This document shows positions 52,538-60,192 of a stretch of 60,192 bases of DNA, piece after piece. A model generated the notes under the pieces. It was not told the origin of the DNA. It saw nothing but the letters and a program-made list of their open reading frames with translations, and made no database searches. The DNA comes from an uncultured Pseudoxanthomonas sp. (GTDB lineage: Bacteria > Pseudomonadota > Gammaproteobacteria > Xanthomonadales > Xanthomonadaceae). Numbering within the stretch: position 1 is the stretch's first letter; the number at the start of each line of letters is the position of its first letter. Position numbers and translations under genes: made by a program. The DNA lies in NCBI GenBank assembly GCA_937975725.1, contig CALJUL010000036.1:1-60192 (forward strand), written 5' to 3'.

Positions 52538-54195
52538 ACGCGCTGGTCCAGGCCGGGCGCGGCAACGCCTGGCAGGCCCGGGCGCAGGCGCTGGCACAGT
52601 GGCGGCCGCAGGTGTCCACCGAGGCCTTGATCGTGCTGGCCTGCCTGTACTTCAGCGTGTTCGCCAATGCCACGTTCTGGAAGGCCGCCGCGGGCGATGT
52701 CACGCCGTCGCTGTGGATGGCCTCGCTGTTCCTGCTGGTGACGGCGGTGCACGGCCTGCTGCTGTCGCTGCTGGTCTGGGAACGCACGGCGCGCATCGTG
52801 CTCGCGCTGCTGGCGGTGACGGCGGCGCTGGCCGGGCACTACATGCGCGCCTACGGCATCTACATCGACGCCGACATGATCCGCAACGTGTTGCACACCG
52901 ACTGGCGCGAGGCCTCGGACCTGGCCGGCCCGGACATGCTGTGGCCGCTGCTGGCCGCATTGCCGGCGGTGCTGGTGCTGTGGCGCGTGCGGGTGCGCGC
53001 GCGGCCGCTGCGGCAGGCGCTGCTGGCGCGGCTGGGCCTGCTGCTGGCGCTGCTGGCGGCGGCCTGCGCGGGGGTGCTGCCGTCGATGCAGCCGCTGACG
53101 GCGTTCCTGCGCAACCAGCGCGAAGTGCGCTACCTGGTGACGCCGGCCAACGTGATGGTGTCCCTGGCCAAGGTGGTGACCGAGGAACCGCCTGGCCGCC
53201 CGCGCCTGCAACTGCCGATCGGCGAGGACGCGGTGCAGATGCCCGCCGCGACGATGCGCCGCCCGCGCCTGCTGGTGCTGGTGGTCGGCGAGACCGCGCG
53301 CGCGGCCAACTGGGGCCTGGGCGGCTACGCCCGCCAGACCACGCCGGAACTGGCGCGCCGCGGCGACGTGCTCGACTTCCCGCAGGTGACCGCCTGCGGC
53401 AGCAGCACCGAGGTCTCGCTGCCGTGCATGTTCTCGCCGTGGGGCCGCGCCGACTACGACGAGAAGAAGATCCGCGGCCACCAGTCGGTGCTGCACGTAC
53501 TGGAGCGCGCGGGCGTGGCCACGCTGTGGCGCGACAACCAGTCCGGCTGCAAGGGCGTATGCAGCGGGCTGGCGTTCGAAGACCTGCACGCGCGCGCCGA
53601 CCCGGCGCTGTGCGACGGCCTGCGCTGCCACGACGCCATCCTGCTGCAGGGACTGGAGGAGGTCGTCGCGCGCCATCGCGGCGACCAGGTGGTGGTGCTG
53701 CACATGCTGGGCAACCACGGCCCGACCTATTTCGAGCGCTACCCGCCGGCGTTCCGCCGCTTCGTCCCGGTCTGCGAGAGCTCCGACCTGGGCCGGTGCA
53801 GCCGCGAGCAGATCGTGAACGCCTACGACAACGCGCTGCTGTACACCGACCACGTGCTGGCGGCGGCGATCGACCGCCTGGCCGCGCTGCCCGGCCGCGA
53901 CACCGCGCTGCTGTACGTGTCCGACCACGGCGAGTCGCTGGGCGAGAAGGGCCTGTACCTGCACGGCATGCCCTACGCCATCGCGCCGCGTGAACAACTG
54001 GAGGTGCCGATGGTGGCCTGGTTCTCGCCCGGCTGGCGCCGCGACATGCGCCTGGATGAGGCCTGCCTGCGCCGGCAGGCGGCGGCGCCGCGCAGCCACG
54101 ACGAGCTGTTCCATACCCTGCTGGGCCTGGCCGACGTGAACACGTCCCTGTACCGGCCGGACCGCGACATTTTCCGGCCCTGCCGTGGCGGATAA
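52534..54195 (+). CDS. eptA: Lipid A phosphoethanolamine transferase (EptA/MCR family)
   Basis: A 553-residue protein. Five N-terminal helices precede a periplasmic alkaline-phosphatase-like domain with metal ligand Glu253 (VVGETARA), nucleophile Thr292 (SSTEVSLPCMF), HMLGNHGPTY, and Asp464-His465 (VSDHGESLGE). Paired cysteines (CKGVC, CDGLRC) match the family's disulfides. It adds phosphoethanolamine to lipid A phosphates, lowering negative charge and polymyxin binding. It starts with GTG inside the PAP2 stop, so the two products are probably made together: PAP2 may prepare the phosphate site. Confidence 0.93.
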   Translation: MNALVQAGRGNAWQARAQALAQWRPQVSTEALIVLACLYFSVFANATFWKAAAGDVTPSLWMASLFLLVTAVHGLLLSLLVWERTARIVLALLAVTAALAGHYMRAYGIYIDADMIRNVLHTDWREASDLAGPDMLWPLLAALPAVLVLWRVRVRARPLRQALLARLGLLLALLAAACAGVLPSMQPLTAFLRNQREVRYLVTPANVMVSLAKVVTEEPPGRPRLQLPIGEDAVQMPAATMRRPRLLVLVVGETARAANWGLGGYARQTTPELARRGDVLDFPQVTACGSSTEVSLPCMFSPWGRADYDEKKIRGHQSVLHVLERAGVATLWRDNQSGCKGVCSGLAFEDLHARADPALCDGLRCHDAILLQGLEEVVARHRGDQVVVLHMLGNHGPTYFERYPPAFRRFVPVCESSDLGRCSREQIVNAYDNALLYTDHVLAAAIDRLAALPGRDTALLYVSDHGESLGEKGLYLHGMPYAIAPREQLEVPMVAWFSPGWRRDMRLDEACLRRQAAAPRSHDELFHTLLGLADVNTSLYRPDRDIFRPCRGG

Positions 54196-54222
54196 TGTCG
54201 CCTCGCATTCCCGAGGTCGTCC

Positions 54223-54957
54223 ATGCCAGCCCTGTCCGTCGTCATCCCGGTCTTCAACGAGCGCGGCAACATCGGCCCGCTGGTGCAGGAAGTGGTGCAG
54301 CATCTGCGCGGGCGCGTCGATTTCGAGATCGTCTGCGTGGACGACCAGTCCGGCGACGACACCCTGCAGGTGCTGGCCGCGCTGCAACCGGCGGTGCCCG
54401 AACTGCGGGTGCTGGCGCACCGCCAACGCTGCGGGCAGAGCACGGCCATCCGCACCGGGGTCCGGCACGCGCACGCGCCCTGGATCGCCACCCTGGACGG
54501 CGACGGCCAGAACGATCCGGCCGACATTCCCAAGCTGCTGGCCGCGCGCGAATCGGCCGATGCGCAGACCCGGCTGTTCGCCGGCTGGCGGGTGGACCGC
54601 AAGGACACCGCCAGCAAGCGCTGGGCCTCGCGCTGGGCCAACCGCATCCGCCGCCGCATGCTGCGCGACGACACCCCGGACACCGGCTGCGGCATCAAGC
54701 TGTTCGAGCGCGCGGCCTTCCTCGACCTGCCCTATTTCGACCACATGCACCGTTACCTGCCCGCGCTGATGCAGCGCGCCGGATGGAAGACCGCCAGCGT
54801 GCCGGTGGCGCACCGCCCGCGCGGTTCCGGCCAGTCCAAGTACACCAACCTGGGCCGTGCGCTGGTGGGCGTGCGCGACCTGCTGGGCGTGGCGTGGCTG
54901 ATCCAGCGCAGCCACGTCACCGCCGTCAGCGAGATCGGCGCGGAGCGCGCGCCATGA
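54223..54957 (+). CDS. GT2 glycosyltransferase (dolichol/undecaprenyl-phosphate sugar synthase type)
   Basis: A 244-residue GT-A enzyme: LSVVIPVFNERGNIGPL, VDDQSGDDTL, the metal motif LDGDGQNDPADIP, and the acceptor-loop HRPRGSGQSKY. No transmembrane helices are at the C-terminus, as in DPM1-type enzymes. It would charge undecaprenyl phosphate with a sugar for the ArnT-like enzyme. The stop overlaps the LAB_N start (ATGA). Confidence 0.9.
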   Translation: MPALSVVIPVFNERGNIGPLVQEVVQHLRGRVDFEIVCVDDQSGDDTLQVLAALQPAVPELRVLAHRQRCGQSTAIRTGVRHAHAPWIATLDGDGQNDPADIPKLLAARESADAQTRLFAGWRVDRKDTASKRWASRWANRIRRRMLRDDTPDTGCGIKLFERAAFLDLPYFDHMHRYLPALMQRAGWKTASVPVAHRPRGSGQSKYTNLGRALVGVRDLLGVAWLIQRSHVTAVSEIGAERAP

Positions 54958-55301
54958 ACGCGATGAACCAGGAGATCGCCTGGCTGGCCTGGACCGGCCT
55001 GCACGTGACGCCGTGGAAGCTGATCGGCCTGGCCGGCGCGGCGATGTTCGGCGGCCGCTGGCTGGTGCAGTTCGTCGCCTCGCGGCGCGCGCGGCGTCCG
55101 GTGATCCCGCGGCTGTTCTGGTACATGAGCCTGTGCGGCAGCCTGATGGCACTGAGCTACTTCCTGTTCTCGTCCAAGCAGGATGCGGTGGGCGTGCTGC
55201 AGAACCTGCTGCCGGCCTTCACCGCCGCCTACAGCCTGTACCTGGACATCCGCCACGGGCGCGAGCAGCGCGCCGCCGCCAGTGCGGGCAAGGCCGGCTG
55301 A
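54954..55301 (+). CDS. LAB_N-domain small membrane protein
   Basis: A 115-residue protein of three helices with WKLIGLAGAAMFGGRWLVQF, VIPRLFWYMSLCGSLMALSYF, and LQNLLPAFTAAYSLYLDIRHG, the pattern of the 'lipid A biosynthesis N-terminal domain'. It resembles small flippase-type proteins (SMR/ArnE-like topology). Overlapping the GT2 gene, it may flip the undecaprenyl-phosphate sugar. This role is inferred. Confidence 0.82.
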   Translation: MNAMNQEIAWLAWTGLHVTPWKLIGLAGAAMFGGRWLVQFVASRRARRPVIPRLFWYMSLCGSLMALSYFLFSSKQDAVGVLQNLLPAFTAAYSLYLDIRHGREQRAAASAGKAG

Positions 55302-55328
55302 GTCGCGCGGCTGCACGTTACGTTTTTT

Positions 55329-55469
55329 GCCGCGGATGACGCGGATGGGCGCGGATAGGGCCTTCCAGCGGGAAGGCCGGCTTGGACGAGGGGTCGACGT
55401 AGCGGCTAGGGCTGGTGCCGCGGAAGCCGGTCGGGCTTCATCCGCGTGATCCGCGTGGATCCGTGGCGG
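55329..55469. repeat. CGCGGAT-type inverted repeat
   Basis: GCCGCGGATGACGCGGATGG at 55329-55348 (continuing GCGCGGAT to 55356), and the inverted CATCCGCGTGATCCGCGTGG at 55439-55458, followed by ATCCGTGGCGG. The same family lies inside the REP pair at 46471-46546. It fills most of the 293-base gap; no gene is supported. Confidence 0.65.
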
Positions 55470-55594
55470 AAGGAGCGTTCTTGCGATCGGGGCTGGCTTT
55501 CAACAGCCGGACGGCCGGTCAGCCCTTCCTGCAAGAACCGGGACCGGGTGCGTGCTGATGACGCATCGGACACGGCACCGCGGCGCGGGCGTGC

Positions 55595-56851
55595 TCAGCT
55601 ACGGTTGGGCGTGAGCTTCAGCAGCCGGCCGCCGGCGCCGTCCTCCAGCAGCCACAGCGCGCCGTCCGGGCCCTGCTCCACTTCGCGGATGCGCTTGCCC
55701 ATGGCGTAGCGGCGCGACTCGCGCGCCTGGGTGCCGTTGAACTCGATCTCGACCAGCGCCTGCGAGGCCAGCCCGCCGATGAAGCCCTTGCCGCGGAACC
55801 ACGGGAACAGGTTGCCGGAATAGATCACGAAGCCGGCCGGCGCGATCACCGGGCTCCACGACACTTCCGGCGCGTTGAAGTCGGGGCGGGTGGAATGGCG
55901 CGGGATCGGGGTGCCGTCGTAGTGGTCGCCGTTGGAGACCACCGGCCAGCCGTAGTTGCTGCCGCGCTCGATCAGGTTGAGCTCGTCGCCGCCGGCCGGG
56001 CCCATCTCGTGCGTCCACAGGCGGCCGGCGCCGTCGAAGGCGATCCCCAGCAGGTTGCGGTGGCCCAGCGTCCACACCTGCGCGGCGATCCCGCCCTGCG
56101 CGGCGAACGGATTGTCCGGCGGCACGCTGCCGTCGTCGTTGAGGCGGATCATCTTGCCCAGCGCCGATTGCAGGTCCTGCGCGGGCGTCATCGCCTGGCG
56201 CTCGCTGGAGGTGATCCACAGCTTGCCGTCCGGGCCGAAGGCCAGGCGGTGGCCGTAGTGGTTCCAGCCGGACACCTTGGGCATCTGCCGCCAGATCACC
56301 TGCAGGCCGGACAGGCTGCCGCCGTTGCCGCCGGCATCCAGTTGCAGTTGCGCGCGCGCCACCACCGCACCGCGGGTGTCGCCGCTGCCGGCTTCGGCGT
56401 AGCTGATGTAGACCAGCCGGTTGTCGGCGAAGCGCGGATGCAGCACCACGTCGCCCAGGCCGCCCTGGCCGCCGTAGGCCACCGCGGGCACGCCGACGAT
56501 CTCGCCCACCTGCCCGGTCGCCACGTTGGCCAGCCGCAGCTTGCCGGACTTCTCCGTCACCAGCAGGCGGCCGTCGGGCAGGAAGGTCATCGCCCAAGGC
56601 TCGTTGAAGGTGGCCACCGGCGTGCTGGTGAACGGCGGATCGGGCACGGCGCGCGCCTGCATGGGGCCGCCGGTGACGCGCGGGGTGTCGGCGGCCGCGG
56701 TCGCGGCGACGGCTGGCACGGCGGAGGCCATCGCGCCGGCCTGCGCTGCGGGGGCGGGAAGCGCCGCGACCGTCTTGGCTTCGTGCACCGCGGCACGCTG
56801 GCAGGCGGCGAGGCACAGACAGCAGCAGGCAAGCAGCAGAGGCTTGTTCAT
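55595..56851 (-). CDS. PQQ-dependent aldose sugar dehydrogenase, lipoprotein form
   Basis: A 418-residue protein with lipobox LAAC (about 16-19), an Ala-rich linker, then a six-bladed propeller: FNEPWAMTFLPDGRLLVTEK, GQGGLGDVVLHPRF, NHYGHRLAFGPDGKLW with the catalytic His, GHRNLLGIAFD, and LIERGSNYGWPVVSNGDHY. It matches the soluble aldose sugar dehydrogenase (YliI) family, oxidising free sugars in the periplasm. Last in a strand run with the nag genes. Confidence 0.9.
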   Translation of the reverse strand: MNKPLLLACCCLCLAACQRAAVHEAKTVAALPAPAAQAGAMASAVPAVAATAAADTPRVTGGPMQARAVPDPPFTSTPVATFNEPWAMTFLPDGRLLVTEKSGKLRLANVATGQVGEIVGVPAVAYGGQGGLGDVVLHPRFADNRLVYISYAEAGSGDTRGAVVARAQLQLDAGGNGGSLSGLQVIWRQMPKVSGWNHYGHRLAFGPDGKLWITSSERQAMTPAQDLQSALGKMIRLNDDGSVPPDNPFAAQGGIAAQVWTLGHRNLLGIAFDGAGRLWTHEMGPAGGDELNLIERGSNYGWPVVSNGDHYDGTPIPRHSTRPDFNAPEVSWSPVIAPAGFVIYSGNLFPWFRGKGFIGGLASQALVEIEFNGTQARESRRYAMGKRIREVEQGPDGALWLLEDGAGGRLLKLTPNRS

Positions 56852-56925
56852 GCGGGCGGCTCCAGCGGACGTCGCCGGCATTGTACGCGGCCCGGATGCC
56901 GCAAGGCGTCGCGGCCGCCCGCGCG

Positions 56926-57993
56926 TCAGACCTTCGCGTACCAGCCGCGCCGGTCCATCCACGCCACGATGGCCCACCACAGCAGCACTACGGCCACCGC
57001 GTACGCCAGCGACGCCGCGCGCGGGCCGGCCAGCGGCGCGATCCAGCCGAACCCGTGCCGGTAGATCGGCTGCAGCCAGCCCAGCCCCAGCAGCAGGTAG
57101 ACCATGGCCGCCGAGCCCGCATAGGCGGCGATGGCGTTCACGCCGAAGCGCCGCCCCAGCGCCGGCCAGCCGCGGTGGTCGACCAGGACATGGCACAGCG
57201 CCACCGCCAGCGCGGCCCAGCCGGCGGTGAACAGCGCATACGACGAAGTCCACAAGGGTTTGTTGAGCGGGAACACCTGCCCCCACGCCCAGCCCAGCAG
57301 CACGCCGGCCACGCCCGCGGCCACCAGCCGTCCGCTGCGGCCCGCGCGCAGCCACGCGCCCGCGCGCACGCCCAGCAGCGTGGTGGCCACGGCCGGGAGC
57401 GTGCTGACCAGCCCTTCCGGGTCGTGGCCCAGGCCCAGCGCTTCGTTCCAGCGGTACTGGTGGCGCCCGGCGAGCCAGGTGTCGATCCGGTTGGCGAGGT
57501 TGGTGAAGGGTTCGTAGCCGCCCGGCGCCAGCAGCGCCCAGTAGCCGAGCAGCAATCCGCCGGCCAGCAGCCATTGCGTGCGCGGCCGCGTGTGGATCGC
57601 CAGCACACCGGCCACCGCGAAGCACACCCCGATCCGTTGCAGCACGCCCCACGGGCGGAAGTACGGCCGGTCCAGCAGCCACCACGCCAGCAAGTTCAGC
57701 GCCAGCCCCAGCGCCACGATCCGGGCCGCGCGCAGCAGCACCGCCTTCGCCAGCGGCGCGCGCGCGGCGCCGGCTTCCGCCCGCGGCACGATGCCCAGCG
57801 CGACGGAGACGCCGACGATGAAGAGGAAGAACGGGAACACCAGATCGGTCGGCGTGCAGCCGTGCCAGTCCGCGTGCAACAGCGGCGGGAACACGTGCGA
57901 CCAGTCGCCGGGGTTGTTGACCAGCAGCATGGCCGCCACGGTGATGCCGCGCAGGGCATCGACGGAAGCCAGGCGCGCCGGCGACGTGCCCAT
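56926..57993 (-). CDS. nagX: NagX-type membrane acyltransferase (DUF5009/HGSNAT-like)
   Basis: A 355-residue protein of about ten helices beginning RLASVDALRGITVAAMLLVNNPG, then FPPLLHADWHGCTPTDLVFPFFLFIVG, typical of heparan-alpha-glucosaminide N-acetyltransferase-like proteins, and WTSSYALFTAGW. It is eight bases from nagA. In Xanthomonadales this gene accompanies GlcNAc catabolism; its exact role (transport or transacetylation) is not settled. Confidence 0.88.
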   Translation of the reverse strand: MGTSPARLASVDALRGITVAAMLLVNNPGDWSHVFPPLLHADWHGCTPTDLVFPFFLFIVGVSVALGIVPRAEAGAARAPLAKAVLLRAARIVALGLALNLLAWWLLDRPYFRPWGVLQRIGVCFAVAGVLAIHTRPRTQWLLAGGLLLGYWALLAPGGYEPFTNLANRIDTWLAGRHQYRWNEALGLGHDPEGLVSTLPAVATTLLGVRAGAWLRAGRSGRLVAAGVAGVLLGWAWGQVFPLNKPLWTSSYALFTAGWAALAVALCHVLVDHRGWPALGRRFGVNAIAAYAGSAAMVYLLLGLGWLQPIYRHGFGWIAPLAGPRAASLAYAVAVVLLWWAIVAWMDRRGWYAKV

Positions 57994-58001
57994 GCGCGCG
58001 C

Positions 58002-59144
58002 CTACGCGCCGCCGATCCAGGTGCCGGCGACGCGCAGCTCGTCGTCCAGCGCCACCAGGTCGGCGCGCCAGCCCGGCGCGATGCGGCCGTGGCTGTCGCC
58101 CAGGCCGAGGAACTCGGCCGGATAGGTCGAAGCCATGCGCGCCGCCTCCTCCAGCGGCAGGCCCAGCAGGCGCACGCTGTTGCGCACCGCGGTGGCCATG
58201 TCCAGCGCGGAGCCGGCCAGCGAGCCGGCGGCGTTGCGCACCACGCCGTCGCGGACGGTGATGGTTTCGCCGTAGAGATCGAACGAAGGATCGTCCGAGC
58301 CGACCATCGGCATCGCGTCGGTCACCAGGAACACCTTGCCGCGCGGCTTGGCCGCCAGCGCCACGCGCAGGCTGGCCGGGTGCACGTGCACGCCGTCGAC
58401 GATCACGCCGCACCAGCAGCCGTCGTCCTCCAGCGCGGCGCCGACCGCGCCGGGCTCGCGCCCCTGCAACGGCGACATCGCGTTGTAGAGATGGGTGAAG
58501 CCGCTGACGCCGGCCTCGATGCCGGCGCGGATCTGCTCGTAGGTGCCGGCGGTGTGTCCGGCGGCGACGTGCGCGCCGCGCGCGACCATCGCGCGGATGG
58601 TGTCGGCCGGCACCTGCTCCGGCGCCAGCGTCAGCAGGGTGACGCCGTTGTCCAGCGAGGTCGCCATGCGGATCTCCGCCGCATCCGGTGCGCGGAACTT
58701 GGCCGCGTCGTGCGTACCCTTGCGCGCCGGCGCAATGTACGGCCCTTCCAAGTGGATGCCCAGCACGCCCGACACGCCCTGCGCGATGGCCTCGCGGGTC
58801 GCGGCGATGGCGCGTTCCATCACCGCCGCGTCGTCGCTGATCAGCGTCGGCAGCAGCGCGGTGGTGCCGAAGCGGCGGTGCGCCTGCGCGATGGTGCGGA
58901 TCGCGTCCACCGTGGTGGCGTTGTTGAACAGCACGCCGCCGCCGCCGTTGACCTGGGCGTCGATGAAGCCCGGCACCAGCGCGGCGCCGCGCAGGTCCTG
59001 CCGGCGCGCGCCGGCCGGGATCGCGTCCTCGGCCACCAAGTCCAGGATCAGGCCATCCTGCATCAGCACGGCCAGCCCGCCGGCGAAGCCCTCCGCCGTC
59101 AGCACGCGGGCGTTGTGCAGGGCAGTGACCGCGGCGGCGCTCAT
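58002..59144 (-). CDS. nagA: N-acetylglucosamine-6-phosphate deacetylase
   Basis: A 380-residue amidohydrolase. It has GFIDAQVNGGGGVLFNN, HLEGPYIAPARKGTH (metal Glu), AAGHTAGT and GFTHLYNAMSP (metal His), VHVHPA and VTDAMPMVG (catalytic Asp). It makes glucosamine 6-phosphate. Its ATG overlaps the upstream nagB-II stop (ATGA, 59141-59144). Confidence 0.95.
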   Translation of the reverse strand: MSAAAVTALHNARVLTAEGFAGGLAVLMQDGLILDLVAEDAIPAGARRQDLRGAALVPGFIDAQVNGGGGVLFNNATTVDAIRTIAQAHRRFGTTALLPTLISDDAAVMERAIAATREAIAQGVSGVLGIHLEGPYIAPARKGTHDAAKFRAPDAAEIRMATSLDNGVTLLTLAPEQVPADTIRAMVARGAHVAAGHTAGTYEQIRAGIEAGVSGFTHLYNAMSPLQGREPGAVGAALEDDGCWCGVIVDGVHVHPASLRVALAAKPRGKVFLVTDAMPMVGSDDPSFDLYGETITVRDGVVRNAAGSLAGSALDMATAVRNSVRLLGLPLEEAARMASTYPAEFLGLGDSHGRIAPGWRADLVALDDELRVAGTWIGGA

Positions 59145-60192
59145 ACGGTTTCGGTGACCTTGTTGAGGTGCGGCGGCACGTCGGGGTTGTAGCCGCGGCG
59201 CAGCGCCAGCGCGTTGATCGCGCGATAGAAGCTCTGGATGGCCAGCAGCGGCGCGCACGCCGGGTGCGGCGCGTCGGCCAGCGGCAGGTACCCCGGCTCC
59301 GCGGCCGCCTCGCCCTGGCGCGAGGCCACCCACACCTGCGCGCCGCGGCCGCGGAATTCCCGCGCCAGCGCCAGCGTGCCGGCCTCGGTCTCGTCGGGCT
59401 GGGCGAAGCACAGCACCGGGAAGCCCGGTCCCACCAACGCCATCGGCCCGTGCTTCACTTCGGCCGAACTGTAGGCTTCGGCGTGCAGGCCGCAGGTCTC
59501 CTTGAATTTCAGCGCCGCCTCCTGCGCCGCCGCCAGGCCCAGCCCGCGGCCCAGCACGAACAGGTTGCGCGCGTCGGCCAAGCCGTCGACCAGCGGCGAC
59601 CAGTCGGCCTGCCAAGCGCGCCGCAGCGCGTCGGGCAGGGCGTCGACGGCACCACGCAGCGGCGCTTCGTCCTTCCAGTACGCGGCCAGTTGCAGGATCG
59701 CAGCCAGCGAACCCAGGTAGCTCTTGGTCGCCGCCACGCTGCGCTCGGGGCCGGCGTGCATCGGCAGCACGGTGTCGGCCAGTTGCGCCAGCGGCGAATC
59801 CTCCACGTTGACGATGGCGACCACGCGCGCGCCGGCCTCGACCGCGGCGGCGGCGTTGCGCAGCAGGTCCGGGCTCTTGCCCGACTGCGAGATCACCAGG
59901 TACAGCGCGCCGTCCAGGCGCTGCCGCGCCTCGTACACCGAGCCCACCGACGGCGAGGCCGAAGCGGTGACGATGCCGAGCTGGGTCTCGAACAGGTACT
60001 TGGCGTAGGTGGCGGCGTGGTCGCTGCTGCCGCGCGCGCAGGTCACCACGAACGGCGGCGGCTCGCGACGCAGCGCCTCGGCCAGCGCCTGCACGGTGGC
60101 GGCGTTGCGCGCGTACTGGGCGGCGACGATGTCGGCGGCCTGCGCGGCCTCCTGGTGCATGAGGGTGTCGGCGGGGGCCGGGAGAACGGGGG
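59141..60192 (-). CDS. nagB-II: SIS-domain glucosamine-6-phosphate deaminase (NagB-II), 5' end outside the window
   Basis: At least 339 residues from an internal ATG at 60160; the frame stays open to the window edge and encodes PAPADTL just before it, which fits the family's N-terminus, so the true start is likely beyond 60192. Two SIS domains: CARGSSDHAATYAKY and SQSGKSPDLLRN in the first, VLGRGLGLAAAQEAALKFKE and EAYSSAEVKHGPMALV in the second. It resembles the GlmS isomerase half and converts glucosamine 6-phosphate to fructose 6-phosphate. Confidence 0.92.
   Translation of the reverse strand, partial: PVLPAPADTLMHQEAAQAADIVAAQYARNAATVQALAEALRREPPPFVVTCARGSSDHAATYAKYLFETQLGIVTASASPSVGSVYEARQRLDGALYLVISQSGKSPDLLRNAAAAVEAGARVVAIVNVEDSPLAQLADTVLPMHAGPERSVAATKSYLGSLAAILQLAAYWKDEAPLRGAVDALPDALRRAWQADWSPLVDGLADARNLFVLGRGLGLAAAQEAALKFKETCGLHAEAYSSAEVKHGPMALVGPGFPVLCFAQPDETEAGTLALAREFRGRGAQVWVASRQGEAAAEPGYLPLADAPHPACAPLLAIQSFYRAINALALRRGYNPDVPPHLNKVTETV

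Overview
The window is high-GC chromosomal DNA from a gammaproteobacterium, most probably a member of the Xanthomonadaceae (Xanthomonas, Pseudoxanthomonas, Luteimonas or Lysobacter type). The evidence is the gene content and order (engB / cytochrome c4 / two tandem dsbA genes / EEP nuclease / EAL protein; slt then cca; a nagB-II/nagA/nagX set), a plant-type glutamate-cysteine ligase, a Grx4-type glutaredoxin fusion, and many short palindromic GTAG-type REP elements like those known from Stenotrophomonas. This assignment rests on recall of families, not on a search. No rRNA, tRNA, CRISPR, prophage or insertion sequence was recognised.

Layout. 1-70: start of an NADP malic enzyme. 188-6024 (minus): an apparent operon of a DctA-type symporter, a TonB-dependent receptor and an exported serine hydrolase. 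6157-10385: a DctB-like hybrid histidine kinase and an AEC transporter, convergent with a LuxR-type response regulator. The kinase and regulator promoters share a 12-base motif in the same orientation and at nearly the same distance from the start codon. 10542-15931: a five-gene D-amino-acid cluster (DSD1-type dehydratase/aldolase, GntP permease, RpiR regulator, N-acyl-D-amino-acid deacylase, RidA), with a candidate RpiR operator in front. 15944-26325: a QEGLA metallopeptidase-like protein, GltS, RsgA, an AlaA-like aminotransferase, a GDSL hydrolase, a polysaccharide deacetylase, the glutaredoxin fusion, a DUF924 protein, an orphan PD-(D/E)XK nuclease-like gene of atypical composition, and AMP nucleosidase. 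26440-31822: two exported amidohydrolase-fold proteins, a DegV protein, a small unknown protein and a Dph6-like PP-loop ATPase.

32227-34693 (minus): the glutathione-dependent formaldehyde detoxification set frmR-frmA-fghA with a perfect-arm operator. 35043-37867: a lipoprotein, glutamate-cysteine ligase and a VIT1/CCC1 transporter. 37886-43359: EngB, cytochrome c4, two DsbA proteins, an EEP nuclease and an EAL protein. 43587-47875: TauE/SafE exporter, soluble lytic transglycosylase and CCA-adding enzyme. 47886-55301: an envelope-remodelling block, with an OmpR-type two-component system divergent from an ArnT-like glycosyltransferase, a PAP2 phosphatase, an EptA/MCR-type phosphoethanolamine transferase, a GT2 glycosyltransferase and a LAB_N membrane protein. 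An 11-base direct repeat sits in the divergent promoter. 55595-60192 (minus): N-acetylglucosamine catabolism (nagB-II, nagA, nagX) and an aldose sugar dehydrogenase.

Many neighbouring genes overlap by four bases (ATGA or GTGA), so translational coupling is common here. The most promising signals are the paired promoters of the kinase/regulator system, the D-amino-acid cluster with its own operator, the two-component/lipid A module with its direct repeat, the REP-flanked composite repeats, and the orphan nuclease-like gene.
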